DNA from: Streptomyces brasiliensis
Lineage (GTDB): Bacteria; Actinomycetota; Actinomycetes; Streptomycetales; Streptomycetaceae
Assembly (NCBI RefSeq): GCF_014647875.1
Contig: NZ_BMQA01000019.1
Coordinates: 1-64,000, forward strand
Length of the DNA: 64,000 nt
Reading direction: 5' to 3'
This document shows, one piece after another, positions 44,196-52,662 of the stretch. Each line of letters begins with the position of its first letter. The stretch's first letter is position 1. Both the position numbers and the translations under genes were made by a program. Below the pieces are notes generated by a model. The model saw only the letters and a list, made by a program, of their open reading frames with translations, had not been told where the DNA came from and made no database searches.

Positions 44196-44993
44196 ATGAC
44201 GGATTTCGAGGACATCAGCTACGTGGTGGACGGCCCCGCCGGGATCATCACGATCGAGCGCCCCGAGCGCTACAACGCCTTCCGGGCCAGGACGGTCGAG
44301 GAGATGATCAGGGCCTTCCGGCTCGCCTGGGCGGACAAGGACGTCAGGTGCGTGATCCTGACCGGCGCCGGCGACAAGGCGTTCTGCACCGGCGGCGACG
44401 TCAAGCAGCGCGCCGAGACCGGTGACTACGGGCCCAGCGAGAGCGGCATGTTCGAGATCGGCAACCTGCACAAGCTGATCCGTGACATCCCCAAGCCGGT
44501 CATCGCCGCGGTGAACGGCGTCGCCGTCGGCGGCGGCCACGTCCTGCAGGTTCTCTGCGACGTCTCCATCGCCAGCGAGACCGCCCGGTTCGGGCAGGCC
44601 GGCCCCAAGGTCGGCTCCTTCGACGCGGGCTTCGGCTCCGCCTACCTCTCGCGCATCGTGGGCGAGAAGAAGGCGCGGGAGATCTGGTTCTGGTGCCGCA
44701 TGTACGACGCGAACGCCGCCCTGGAGATGGGCCTGGTGAACGCGGTCGTGCCGGCCGACCGGCTCATGGACGAGGCCCGGGCCTGGGCGGCCGAGCTCAC
44801 CCCGAAGAGCCCCACCGCGATCCGCTTCCTCAAGCAGTCCTTCAACGCCGACACCGACCACCAGGCCGGTCTCAGCAATCTCGCGATGTCGGCGCTCGAT
44901 CTGTTCACCGCTTCGCCCGAGGGTCTCGAGGGCGCCGCTGCCTTCGCCGAGAAGCGGACCCCCGACTTCAACCGTCACGTCAACTGGCACTGA
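44196..44993 (+). CDS. badI: BadI-like 2-ketocyclohexanecarboxyl-CoA hydrolase (crotonase fold)
   Basis: A 265-residue crotonase-superfamily enzyme. The CoA/oxyanion parts are AFCTGGDVKQR (about residues 62-72) and NGVAVGGGHVLQVLCD (107-122). The segment QAGPKVGSFDAGFGSAYLSR (134-153) followed by GEKKAREIW is shared by BadI and MenB. BadI hydrolytically opens the ring of 2-ketocyclohexanecarboxyl-CoA to pimeloyl-CoA. MenB is unlikely here because the neighbours encode BadH- and AliA/AliB-like enzymes and no menaquinone genes are present. Position 146 is Phe where BadI, as I recall it, has Tyr. It is first in the operon, with GAGGGA six to seven bases before ATG 44196. Confidence 0.75.
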   Translation: MTDFEDISYVVDGPAGIITIERPERYNAFRARTVEEMIRAFRLAWADKDVRCVILTGAGDKAFCTGGDVKQRAETGDYGPSESGMFEIGNLHKLIRDIPKPVIAAVNGVAVGGGHVLQVLCDVSIASETARFGQAGPKVGSFDAGFGSAYLSRIVGEKKAREIWFWCRMYDANAALEMGLVNAVVPADRLMDEARAWAAELTPKSPTAIRFLKQSFNADTDHQAGLSNLAMSALDLFTASPEGLEGAAAFAEKRTPDFNRHVNWH

Positions 44994-45023
44994 GTCGCCG
45001 CACCACTCCGAAGGGAACAGACA

Positions 45024-46169
45024 GTGGACTTCCGGTTCGACGAGTACGAGGAGTCGTACCGCCAGGAGCTGCGCCGCTTCGCCACCAGGGTGCTGGCCCC
45101 GCACTACCAGGCCGACGACAAGGCCGCGCGGCTGCGCCCGGCCCTGGTCAAGGAGATGGCCGGCATGGGCCTCACCGGGCTGCGGATCCCGGAGCGCCAC
45201 GGAGGCGAGGAGGCCAGCGCGGTGGTCGCCGGACTCGCCGCTGAGGAGGTGGGCCGCGCCGACTTCAACGCCACTTACCTCATCATCAACACCGCCCTCA
45301 TCAGCGACGTCCTCGTGCGCAACGCCACCGAGGCGCAGCAGGCACAGTGGCTGCCCCCGATCGCCTCGGGCGACGTCATCCCGTCGCTGTGCGTCACCGA
45401 GCCGGGGCACGGCACCGACGCGGCGAAGCTGGAGCTGCGTGCCGAGCCCGACGGGGACGGGTGGCGGCTGACCGGCGAGAAGACCTCGATCACGCTGGGG
45501 ATGAGCGCCCACACGGGTCTCGTACTGGCCCGCACCGGTGAGGGTGGCGCACGCGGTGTCAGCGCGTTCTACGTCGACCTCGACGACCGGTACGTCACCC
45601 GCTCCGCGTTCGACGACCTCGGAAGCCGGTCCATCGGCCGCGCCTCACTGCACTTCGACGGCCTGCCCGTCTCCCGGGACCGGCTGATCGGCGACGAGGG
45701 TGGCGGCTTCGTCTCCGTCATGCAGGGCTTCGACTACTCCCGGGCCATCATCGGGCTCGCCTGCCTCGGCGCCGCCCAGGCCTCGCTCGATGAGGCGCTC
45801 CAGTGGGCGCGGGACCGGGAGGCGTTCGGCCAGCCGATCGGGAAGTTCCAGGGGGTGTCCTTCCCGCTGGCCGCCCACGCCACCTACCTGCGCGGTGCGC
45901 GGCACGTCTGCTACGAGGCCCTCTGGCGCAAGGACAACGGCCTCGACCACAGCACCGAGGCGGCGATGGCCAAGTTCTGGGCCCCGAAGCTGTCGACCGA
46001 GGTGATCCATCAGTGCCTGCTCACGTTCGGGCACCTGGGCTACTCGGCCGAGAGCCCGCTCGGGCAGCGGCTCCGTGACGTCATCGGGCTCGAGATCGGG
46101 GACGGGACCGCTCAGGTCTCCAAGCTCGTCATCGCCCGGAACCTTCTCGGCCGTACCTATGCGCCGTAA
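45024..46169 (+). CDS. aliB: AliB-like cyclohexanecarboxyl-CoA dehydrogenase
   Basis: A 381-residue FAD-dependent acyl-CoA dehydrogenase. The flavin and substrate regions are CVTEPGHGTDAAKLEL (about residues 124-139) and EKTSITLGMSAHTGLVLART. The arginine/FAD segment is REAFGQPIGKFQGVSFPLA. At the normal catalytic-base position (YEGT in most relatives) it has GDGTAQ: Asp360 instead of Glu. An Asp there is, to my recollection, shared with AliB and related alicyclic acyl-CoA dehydrogenases. The reaction would be cyclohexanecarboxyl-CoA to cyclohex-1-ene-1-carboxyl-CoA. GTG 45024 follows AAGGGA. It lies 30 bp after badI. Confidence 0.75.
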   Translation: MDFRFDEYEESYRQELRRFATRVLAPHYQADDKAARLRPALVKEMAGMGLTGLRIPERHGGEEASAVVAGLAAEEVGRADFNATYLIINTALISDVLVRNATEAQQAQWLPPIASGDVIPSLCVTEPGHGTDAAKLELRAEPDGDGWRLTGEKTSITLGMSAHTGLVLARTGEGGARGVSAFYVDLDDRYVTRSAFDDLGSRSIGRASLHFDGLPVSRDRLIGDEGGGFVSVMQGFDYSRAIIGLACLGAAQASLDEALQWARDREAFGQPIGKFQGVSFPLAAHATYLRGARHVCYEALWRKDNGLDHSTEAAMAKFWAPKLSTEVIHQCLLTFGHLGYSAESPLGQRLRDVIGLEIGDGTAQVSKLVIARNLLGRTYAP

Positions 46170-46203
46170 CCCAGCCCAGCCACCACCAGAAGGGGAAAGA
46201 TCC

Positions 46204-46950
46204 GTGGGACAGCTCGACAGCAAGGTCGCGATCGTGACGGGTGCCGGACAGGGCATCGGCAAGGCGATCGCGGAGCGGCTCGCCGCCGGCGGCGCGACGG
46301 TGGTGGTCACCGACATCAACGAGGTGACCGCCAAGGAGACCGCCGAGGGCATCGGGAACGGTGCGATCGGCATCCGTACGGACGTCACCTCGCGAGAGTC
46401 GGTCGACGCCATGGTCGAGGAAGTGGTCCGGAAGTTCGGCCGCGTCGACGTGCTCGTCAACAACGCCGGTTGGGACAAGGCCTCCACGTTCCTCGACTCC
46501 GACCCGGCCGACTGGGACCGGGTGATGCAGATCAACCTCTACGGCGTTCTCAACACCTGCAAGTCCGTACTGCCGTTGATGGCCGAGGCGAAGTCCGGCT
46601 CGGTGGTCAACCTCGGCTCGGACGCCGGCCGGGTCGGCTCCTCCGGTGAGGCGGTGTACTCCGCGGCCAAGGGCGGGGTGATCGCGTTCACCAAGGCGAT
46701 CGCGCGCGAGGTGGCGCGCTACCAGATCAACGTCAACTGCGTGTGCCCCGGCCCCACCGACACCGCGCTCTTCGCCTCCATCGGCGGTGACGACCCCAAG
46801 CTCCGGGAGGCCCTGACCCGGGCCATCCCCTTCCGGCGGCTGGGTCGGCCGGAAGACCTGGCCAACGCCGTCGCCTTCCTCGCCTCCAACGAGGCCGGCT
46901 ACATCACCGGACAGACCGTCAGCGTCAGCGGCGGCCTCACCATGAGCTGA
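46204..46950 (+). CDS. badH: BadH-like 2-hydroxycyclohexanecarboxyl-CoA dehydrogenase (SDR)
   Basis: A 248-residue classical SDR. The nucleotide motif TGAGQGIG is at residues 12-19, Asp37 in VTDIN indicates NAD, and NNAG is at 86-89. The catalytic residues are Asn111, Ser139, Tyr152 and Lys156. The stretches NNAGWD, GSDAGRVGSSGEAVYSAAKG, CPGPTDTALF and TGQTVSVSGGLTM closely resemble Rhodopseudomonas BadH as I remember it. BadH oxidises 2-hydroxycyclohexanecarboxyl-CoA to the 2-keto compound, the substrate of BadI. GTG 46204 has GGGGAAAG just upstream. Confidence 0.85.
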   Translation: MGQLDSKVAIVTGAGQGIGKAIAERLAAGGATVVVTDINEVTAKETAEGIGNGAIGIRTDVTSRESVDAMVEEVVRKFGRVDVLVNNAGWDKASTFLDSDPADWDRVMQINLYGVLNTCKSVLPLMAEAKSGSVVNLGSDAGRVGSSGEAVYSAAKGGVIAFTKAIAREVARYQINVNCVCPGPTDTALFASIGGDDPKLREALTRAIPFRRLGRPEDLANAVAFLASNEAGYITGQTVSVSGGLTMS

Positions 46951-46962
46951 CGCGGAGGTTCC

Positions 46963-48597
46963 ATGTCCTTCGAGACGATCCTGACGCAGGACCAGATCGA
47001 CGGCTACACCCAGCAGGGGTTCTGGCGCAATCGCACCATCACCGACTTCCTCGACGAGGCCGCCGCCCGGACCCCCGGCAAGACCGCGTTCATCGACTCG
47101 CGCCGGCAGATCACCTACGGGGAGCTGAGAGATGAGGTCGACCGGTGCGCCTCGGGGTTCCTGCAACTCGGCGTCGAGCCGGGAGACGTGGTCTCCTTCC
47201 AGCTTCCGAACCGGATCGAGTGGGCGGTCACCCACTTCGCGGCGAGCCGGATCGGGGCGATCAGCAACCCGCTGATCCCGATCTACCGGGAGCGGGAGAT
47301 CAGCTTCATGGTGAGCCTGGCCCGGTCCAAGGTCGTCATCGTCCCCGATGAGTTCCGGGGCTTCGACTACCCGGCCATGATCGAGCGGCTCCGCCCGCAG
47401 TGGCCGGACCTGAAGCACGTGATCGTCGTGGGCGACAAGCCGCGCTGCGGCACCCTCCCCTGGCCGGACTTCATGGCCACCGCGCGGGAGGAGCAGCGCG
47501 AGCGTTCACGGCTCGCCGCCTTGCGGCCGGATCCCGACGAGGTGACGCTCCTGATCTTCACCTCCGGGACCACGGGCGAGCCGAAGGGAGTGATGCACAC
47601 CCACAACACCCTGGTCGCCGCGAACGATCCGTTGCCCTCCCGGCTCGGGATCACGGACGCGAGCGTGATCCACATGGGGTCCACCCTCGCGCACCTGACC
47701 GGCTTCCTGTACGGGGCCCGGCTGCCGGTGCAGACCGGGGCCACCGGCGTCTTCCAAGAAGCCTGGGACGCACGCGCGTTCGTCGAGCTCGTGGAGAAGC
47801 ACCGGATCACGTACACCTCCGGGGCGACACCGTTCCTGCACGACCTGCTGGGCGCCCCGAACCTGGCCGACCACGACCTGGCGTCGCTGGAGCGCTTCTG
47901 CTGCATGGGGGCGCCCATTCCCCGGGTCATCGTCAGGGAGGCCCAGCAGAAACTGCCGCACATGGTGGTGCTGGGCGGGTGGGGCCAGAGCGAGAATGCG
48001 CTGGTCACGCTCGGCATCCCCGGTGACCCGGAGGAGAAGATCGTCGACACCGACGGCTGCCCCTGGCCGGGCATGCGGATCCGGGTGGTCGACTCCGAGG
48101 GCGGCGAGCTCGCCCCGAACCGCGACGGGCGCCTGCAGGTGACCGGGCCGTTTCTCTTCGTCGGCTACGCCGAGAGGCTGGAGATGACCCGGGAGAGCTT
48201 CAGCGGGGAATGGTTCGACACCGGCGACCTGGCTCGCATCGACGAGGACGGCTACCTCAAGATCTCCGGGCGGGTGAAGGACGTCATCATCCGCGGCGGC
48301 GAGAACATCCCCGTCGCCTACGTGGAGAACGTCCTCTACGAGAACGACAAGCTCGACTCCGTCGCCGTCGTCGGAGTGCCCGACCCACGCCTGCAGGAAC
48401 GTGCCTGCGCCTGCGTCGTCCTCAGGCCCGGGGCCGGCGACTTCACGTTCGACGAAATGCAGCAGTACCTGAAGGAGAAGGGCGTGGCCCGCCAGTACTG
48501 GCCCGAGAAGCTCGTGGTGTGCCCGGAGTTCCCGAGAACGCCGAGCGGCAAGATCCAGAAGTTCCAGCTCCGCGACCGCTTCCGGGGGGATGCATGA
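46963..48597 (+). CDS. aliA: AliA-like cyclohexanecarboxylate-CoA ligase
   Basis: A 544-residue acyl-adenylate-forming enzyme that activates a carboxylic acid to its CoA thioester with ATP. The P-loop-like motif is IFTSGTTGEPKGVMHTHN (about residues 195-212). The A5 motif GGWGQSENA and the A7/A8 region WFDTGDLARIDEDGYLKISG, then GRVKDVIIRGGENIPVAYVE, follow. The A10 Lys is in TPSGKIQKFQLR. The GGENIPVxxVE wording and the QYWPEKL segment are shared with AliA as I recall it. It starts 12 bp after badH with a GGAGG site, and its stop overlaps the thiolase start. Confidence 0.8.
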   Translation: MSFETILTQDQIDGYTQQGFWRNRTITDFLDEAAARTPGKTAFIDSRRQITYGELRDEVDRCASGFLQLGVEPGDVVSFQLPNRIEWAVTHFAASRIGAISNPLIPIYREREISFMVSLARSKVVIVPDEFRGFDYPAMIERLRPQWPDLKHVIVVGDKPRCGTLPWPDFMATAREEQRERSRLAALRPDPDEVTLLIFTSGTTGEPKGVMHTHNTLVAANDPLPSRLGITDASVIHMGSTLAHLTGFLYGARLPVQTGATGVFQEAWDARAFVELVEKHRITYTSGATPFLHDLLGAPNLADHDLASLERFCCMGAPIPRVIVREAQQKLPHMVVLGGWGQSENALVTLGIPGDPEEKIVDTDGCPWPGMRIRVVDSEGGELAPNRDGRLQVTGPFLFVGYAERLEMTRESFSGEWFDTGDLARIDEDGYLKISGRVKDVIIRGGENIPVAYVENVLYENDKLDSVAVVGVPDPRLQERACACVVLRPGAGDFTFDEMQQYLKEKGVARQYWPEKLVVCPEFPRTPSGKIQKFQLRDRFRGDA

Positions 48598-49793
48598 CCA
48601 CGGCCTACCTGGTGGCGGGAACACGCACCCCGATCGGGCGGTACGGTGGCGCCCTCGCCGCCGTCCGCACCGACGACCTCGCCGCCCACGTCGTCCAAGC
48701 CCTCGTCGAGCAGCTCGGCTCCGTCGGCTGGGAGGCCGTCGACGACATCGTCCTCGGGTGCGCCAACCAGGCGGGCGAGGACAACCGCAACGTGGCACGT
48801 ATGGCAGGGCTGCTCGCGGGACTTCCCGTGGAGGTGCCCGGGATCACCGTGAACCGGCTGTGCGCCTCCGGCCTCGACGCCGTGGCCGTCGCCGCGCGGT
48901 CGGTGCGGGCCGGCGAGGCCGACCTGGTCGTCGCCGGCGGGGTGGAGAGCATGACACGCGCCCCCTTCGTCCTGCCCAAGGCACCCACCGCATGGTCGCG
49001 CGCAGGCGAGGTGCACGACACCACCATCGGCTGGCGCTTCGTCAACCCACGTATGCGGGCCGCGTACGGCACGGACGCGATGCCGGAAACCGCCCAGACC
49101 GTCGCAGACACCTACGGCATCTCCCGCGTGGACCAGGACGCGTTCGCTCTGCGGTCGCAGGAGCGGGCGGCTGCGGCCATCGACCGTGGACGGCTGGGGC
49201 GTGAGATCACGCCGGTGCCGGTGCCCTCCAGGCGTGGCGAGACGCCGCCGGTCGAGACGGACGAACACCCCCGCCGGACCTCACTCGAAGCGCTCGCCCG
49301 CCTGAAGCCGATCGTGCCGGGCGGCACCGTCACGGCGGGCAACTCCTCGGGCGTCAACGACGGTGCGGCAGCCGTCCTGGTCGCCTCGGAGCGGGCCGTG
49401 GCGCAGTACGGACTCACGCCGCTGGCCCGGATCTCGGGAGCGGCCTCGGTGGGAGTACAGCCGCGGGTGATGGGCATCGGCCCCGACCCGGCCACGCGCA
49501 AGCTGCTCGACAGATCCGGCCTCGGGATCGGGGACGTGGACCTGTTCGAGCTCAACGAGGCCTTCGCATCCCAGGCGTTGGCGGTACTGCGCGGCCTGGG
49601 GCTGCCCGACGACGCGGAGCACGTGAACCCCAACGGGGGTGCGATCGCCCTGGGACACCCGCTCGGCGCCAGCGGGGCCCGGCTGGCCCTCACCGCGGCC
49701 ATCGAGCTTGCGGACCGGCAGGCCCACCGTGCCGTCGTGACCATGTGCGTCGGCGTGGGGCAGGGCGTCTCCCTGCTCCTCGAAGCCGCGTGA
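48594..49793 (+). CDS. Acyl-CoA thiolase (acetyl-CoA acyltransferase)
   Basis: A 399-residue thiolase that cleaves 3-oxoacyl-CoA with CoA. The nucleophile Cys is in NRLCASGLDA (about residue 90). The His and second Cys are in GGAIALGHPLGASGA (about 350) and CVGVGQG (about 383). GCANQAGEDNRNVARM is typical of the PcaF (beta-ketoadipyl-CoA thiolase) type, which handles dicarboxylyl-CoAs and so suits 3-oxopimeloyl-CoA. ATG overlaps the ligase stop (ATGA), implying translational coupling. Confidence 0.88.
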   Translation: MTTAYLVAGTRTPIGRYGGALAAVRTDDLAAHVVQALVEQLGSVGWEAVDDIVLGCANQAGEDNRNVARMAGLLAGLPVEVPGITVNRLCASGLDAVAVAARSVRAGEADLVVAGGVESMTRAPFVLPKAPTAWSRAGEVHDTTIGWRFVNPRMRAAYGTDAMPETAQTVADTYGISRVDQDAFALRSQERAAAAIDRGRLGREITPVPVPSRRGETPPVETDEHPRRTSLEALARLKPIVPGGTVTAGNSSGVNDGAAAVLVASERAVAQYGLTPLARISGAASVGVQPRVMGIGPDPATRKLLDRSGLGIGDVDLFELNEAFASQALAVLRGLGLPDDAEHVNPNGGAIALGHPLGASGARLALTAAIELADRQAHRAVVTMCVGVGQGVSLLLEAA

Positions 49794-49808
49794 GATGTGG
49801 AGAGACCG

Positions 49809-50609
49809 ATGACAACAGCGACAGGAACCACACCAGTTGGAGAGACGGTCCTCGTCGACATCTCCGACCGGCTCGCCAGGGTCACCATCAACCGGCCCGA
49901 GGTCCGCAACGCGATCAACCGGCACGTGCAGTCGGATCTGCGCCGAGCGCTTGCAGACCTCCGCGACGACGACACCGTCGGCGCGGTCGTCTTCACCGGC
50001 GCCGGGGACCACTCCTTCATCGCCGGGGCCGACATCACCCAGTTGAAGGACTACACCCTGCACACCGCACTCGAGTCGGACATGCAACGGCTGTACGACG
50101 AGATCGAGGCGTTCGAGAAGCCGACGATCGCCGCCGTGAACGGCTATGCGCTCGGAGGGGGCTGCGAGCTCGCCATGGCCTGCGACATCCGGATCGCCGC
50201 CGACACCGCAAGGTTCGGGCTGCCGGAGACGAACCTGTCCGTGCTGCCGGGCGCCGGCGGGACCCAGCGGCTGGCCCGCCTGGTGGGCACCGGCAGGGCA
50301 ATCGAGATGATCCTCACCGGCCGCATGGTCGACGCCGCCGAGGCGTCCGCGATCGGGCTGGTGACCTCCGTGGTCCCCGCCGAGGCGCTCATGGACGAGG
50401 TTCGCCGGGTGGCGGACCAGGTGCTGCGCAAGGGGCCGCTCGCGGTGCGCCTGGCCAAGCTGGTCATCCGCTCCGGCATGGATGCCGACCAGCACACCGG
50501 GCTGGTCGTCGAGCGCCTGGCGCAGGCGCTGCTCTACACCAGCGACGACAAGCGCGAGGGGACGGAAGCCTTCCTGGCCAAGCGACCCGCTGTCTTCCGG
50601 GGAAGGTGA
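49809..50609 (+). CDS. Enoyl-CoA hydratase (BadK/crotonase-like)
   Basis: A 266-residue crotonase. Oxyanion glycines are in FIAGADITQLKDY (about residues 66-78) and NGYALGGGCELAMACD (about 111-126). Both acid residues of true hydratases are present: Glu in GGCELAM and Glu in FGLPETNLSVLPGAGGTQRL. It is the only hydratase in the operon. It would therefore have to hydrate cyclohex-1-ene-1-carboxyl-CoA (the BadK step) as well as the open-chain enoyl-CoAs. GGAGAG lies five bases before ATG 49809; the next gene starts 3 bp after its stop. Confidence 0.88.
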   Translation: MTTATGTTPVGETVLVDISDRLARVTINRPEVRNAINRHVQSDLRRALADLRDDDTVGAVVFTGAGDHSFIAGADITQLKDYTLHTALESDMQRLYDEIEAFEKPTIAAVNGYALGGGCELAMACDIRIAADTARFGLPETNLSVLPGAGGTQRLARLVGTGRAIEMILTGRMVDAAEASAIGLVTSVVPAEALMDEVRRVADQVLRKGPLAVRLAKLVIRSGMDADQHTGLVVERLAQALLYTSDDKREGTEAFLAKRPAVFRGR

Positions 50610-50612
50610 CCG

Positions 50613-51515
50613 ATGGGAACGATCGACCGGATCCTCGTCATCGGCGCGGGAACCATGGGCGCCCAGATCGGCCTGGTCTGTGCGCTGGCCGGTTTCGAGA
50701 CCGCGGTGTACGACCTCGCCGAGACGGCCCTGGACCGAGCCCGTACGGAACTGGAAGAGCGGACCGCCCGCGCCGTGGAGAAGGGCCGCCTCAGCGAGGC
50801 CGAGCGCGACGCCGCCTTCGCCCGACTGAGATTCGGCACCGACCTGACCGGCCCAGCGGCGAAGGCCGACTTCGTCATCGAGGCAGCGGTGGAGAGGCTG
50901 GACGTCAAACGGAAGCTGTTCGCCGAGCTGGACCGGCTCACCCCACCACACGCGATCCTCGCCACCAACTCCTCGGGCTTCGTGCCGTCGCGGATCGCCG
51001 ACGCCACCGGAAGGCCGGACCGGGTCTGCAACCTGCACTTCTTCAATCCCGCCATGGTGATGCGGTGTGTCGAGATCGTGCGCGGCCCGCAGACCTCCGA
51101 CGAGACGGTGCGGGCGACCGTTGCGCTCGCCGAGCGGCTCGGCAAGCTTCCGGTGGTCCTGGACAAGGAGATCCCCGGGTTCGTCGCCAACCGGATCCTG
51201 GGCGCAGTCCGGGACGAGGCCATCCGGCTCCTGGAAGGCGGGATCGCCTCGGTCGAGGCGATCGACACGGTGTGCCGCACCGCACTCGGCTACCCCATGG
51301 GGCCGTTCGAGCTGATGGACCTCACCGGCATCGACATCGGCTACCACACCAAGAAGGCGCGCTACGAGGAGAGCGGCGACCCACAGGACCTGCCCAGCCG
51401 CAGCGTCACCGAGCTGGTCGAGCGCGGTGAGCTCGGCAGGAAGACCGGTAAGGGCTGGTACGCGTACGACCGGCACGGCAACAAGATCGAAGGAACGCCA
51501 TGGATCTCGCGCTGA
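50613..51515 (+). CDS. 3-hydroxyacyl-CoA dehydrogenase
   Basis: A 300-residue NAD-dependent dehydrogenase of the 3-hydroxybutyryl-CoA type. The dinucleotide motif is VIGAGTMGAQIG (about residues 8-19). The catalytic His-Glu pair lies in NLHFFNPAMVMRCVEIV (about 140-156). NSSGFVPSRIA and the C-terminal domain IPGFVANRILG and TGIDIGYHTKKA are normal. It would oxidise 3-hydroxypimeloyl-CoA and 3-hydroxybutyryl-CoA. Its last 16 bases overlap the next gene in another frame. Confidence 0.9.
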   Translation: MGTIDRILVIGAGTMGAQIGLVCALAGFETAVYDLAETALDRARTELEERTARAVEKGRLSEAERDAAFARLRFGTDLTGPAAKADFVIEAAVERLDVKRKLFAELDRLTPPHAILATNSSGFVPSRIADATGRPDRVCNLHFFNPAMVMRCVEIVRGPQTSDETVRATVALAERLGKLPVVLDKEIPGFVANRILGAVRDEAIRLLEGGIASVEAIDTVCRTALGYPMGPFELMDLTGIDIGYHTKKARYEESGDPQDLPSRSVTELVERGELGRKTGKGWYAYDRHGNKIEGTPWISR

Positions 51516-52651
51516 ACGACGACCAGAAGAACTTCCAAGCGCTCGCGCGCGAGTTCCTCGACAAGGAGGTCATACCCCACCGGGCGGCGTGGGACCGGGC
51601 CGAGAGCGTCGACGTCGGCATCGTCCCGAAGCTGGGCGAGATCGGCTTCTTCGGGCTGACCATCCCCGAGGAGTACGGCGGCCTCGGCGGCGACTACATC
51701 ACCTACTGCATCGGCATGGAGGAACTCGGCCGGGCCGACTCCTCGGTCCGTGGCATCGTCTCGGTGTCCATGGGCCTGGTCGGCAAGGTGATCCTGTCGC
51801 ACGGCACCGAGGAGCAGAAGCAGTCGTGGCTGCCGCGGATCGCCACCGGTGAGATCCTCGCCTGCTTCGGGCTCACCGAGCCGGACACCGGCTCGGACGC
51901 CGGCAACCTCGCCACGCGGGCGGTCCGTGACGGAAGCGACTATGTCCTGAACGGCCAGAAGATCTTCATCACCAACGGGACCTGGGCCGACCTGTGCCTG
52001 GTCTTCGCCCGTACCGGGGGGCCCGGGCCCAAGGGCGTCTCGGCGTTCCTGGTCCCCACCAGCACTCCCGGGTTCGAACAGCGCGAGATCAAGGGCAAGC
52101 TCGGGCTGCGCGGCCAGGCCACCGCCGAGCTCTTCCTGACCGACGTCCGGGTCCCCGAGTCCGCGCGGCTCGGCGCGGAGGGCGAGGGCTTCAAGATCGC
52201 CATGCACTCCCTGGACAAGGGACGCGTGTCCGTCGGAGCCGGCTGCGTCGGGATCATCCAGGGCTGCCTGGAGGCGGTCGTGCAGTACTCCCAGGAACGC
52301 AAGCAGTTCGGCAGGCCCCTCGCGTCGTTCCAGTTGATCCAGGACATGATCGCCGACATCTCCGTCGAGGCGGACGCCGCGCGGCTGCTCGTGTGGCGGG
52401 CCGCCGGCCTGATCGAGCGAGGCGAACCGTTCGGCGTTGCCGCCTCCAAGGCCAAGTACTACGCGAGCGAGGCGGCCGTACGCGCGGCGAACGCCGCCAT
52501 CCAGGCGTTCGGCGGCTACGGGTACGTCGACGAATACCCCGTGCAGAAGTACATGCGCGACGCCCGCGTGATGACCCTCTACGAAGGCACCAGCCAGATC
52601 CAGAAGCTCCTCATCGGCCGCGCCGAGACCGGCATCAGCGCCTTCATCTGA
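51500..52651 (+). CDS. Acyl-CoA dehydrogenase (candidate pimeloyl-CoA dehydrogenase)
   Basis: A 383-residue short/medium-chain-type acyl-CoA dehydrogenase. FAD/substrate motifs are CFGLTEPDTGSDAGNL (about residues 126-141) and GQKIFITNGTWADL. The catalytic base is Glu362 in LYEGTSQIQKLLIGR, the normal residue, unlike the AliB-like protein. RKQFGRPLASFQLIQ and AFGGYGYVDEYPVQKYMRD are standard. Given the pathway, its likely job is oxidising pimeloyl-CoA or a shorter intermediate. The start overlaps the hydroxyacyl-CoA dehydrogenase by 16 bp. Confidence 0.88.
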   Translation: MDLALNDDQKNFQALAREFLDKEVIPHRAAWDRAESVDVGIVPKLGEIGFFGLTIPEEYGGLGGDYITYCIGMEELGRADSSVRGIVSVSMGLVGKVILSHGTEEQKQSWLPRIATGEILACFGLTEPDTGSDAGNLATRAVRDGSDYVLNGQKIFITNGTWADLCLVFARTGGPGPKGVSAFLVPTSTPGFEQREIKGKLGLRGQATAELFLTDVRVPESARLGAEGEGFKIAMHSLDKGRVSVGAGCVGIIQGCLEAVVQYSQERKQFGRPLASFQLIQDMIADISVEADAARLLVWRAAGLIERGEPFGVAASKAKYYASEAAVRAANAAIQAFGGYGYVDEYPVQKYMRDARVMTLYEGTSQIQKLLIGRAETGISAFI

Positions 52652-52662
52652 AAGGAACACCC

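Noticed and set aside
44196..44993. MenB (dihydroxynaphthoyl-CoA synthase) as identity of the first operon gene
   Set aside because: The shared segment fits MenB too, but the MenB C-terminal end is missing, no men genes are near, and the neighbours supply the exact substrate of BadI.
44136..45512. Long minus-strand frame across badI and aliB
   Set aside because: It overlaps two convincing genes in full and reads as Gly/Arg/Glu-rich filler.
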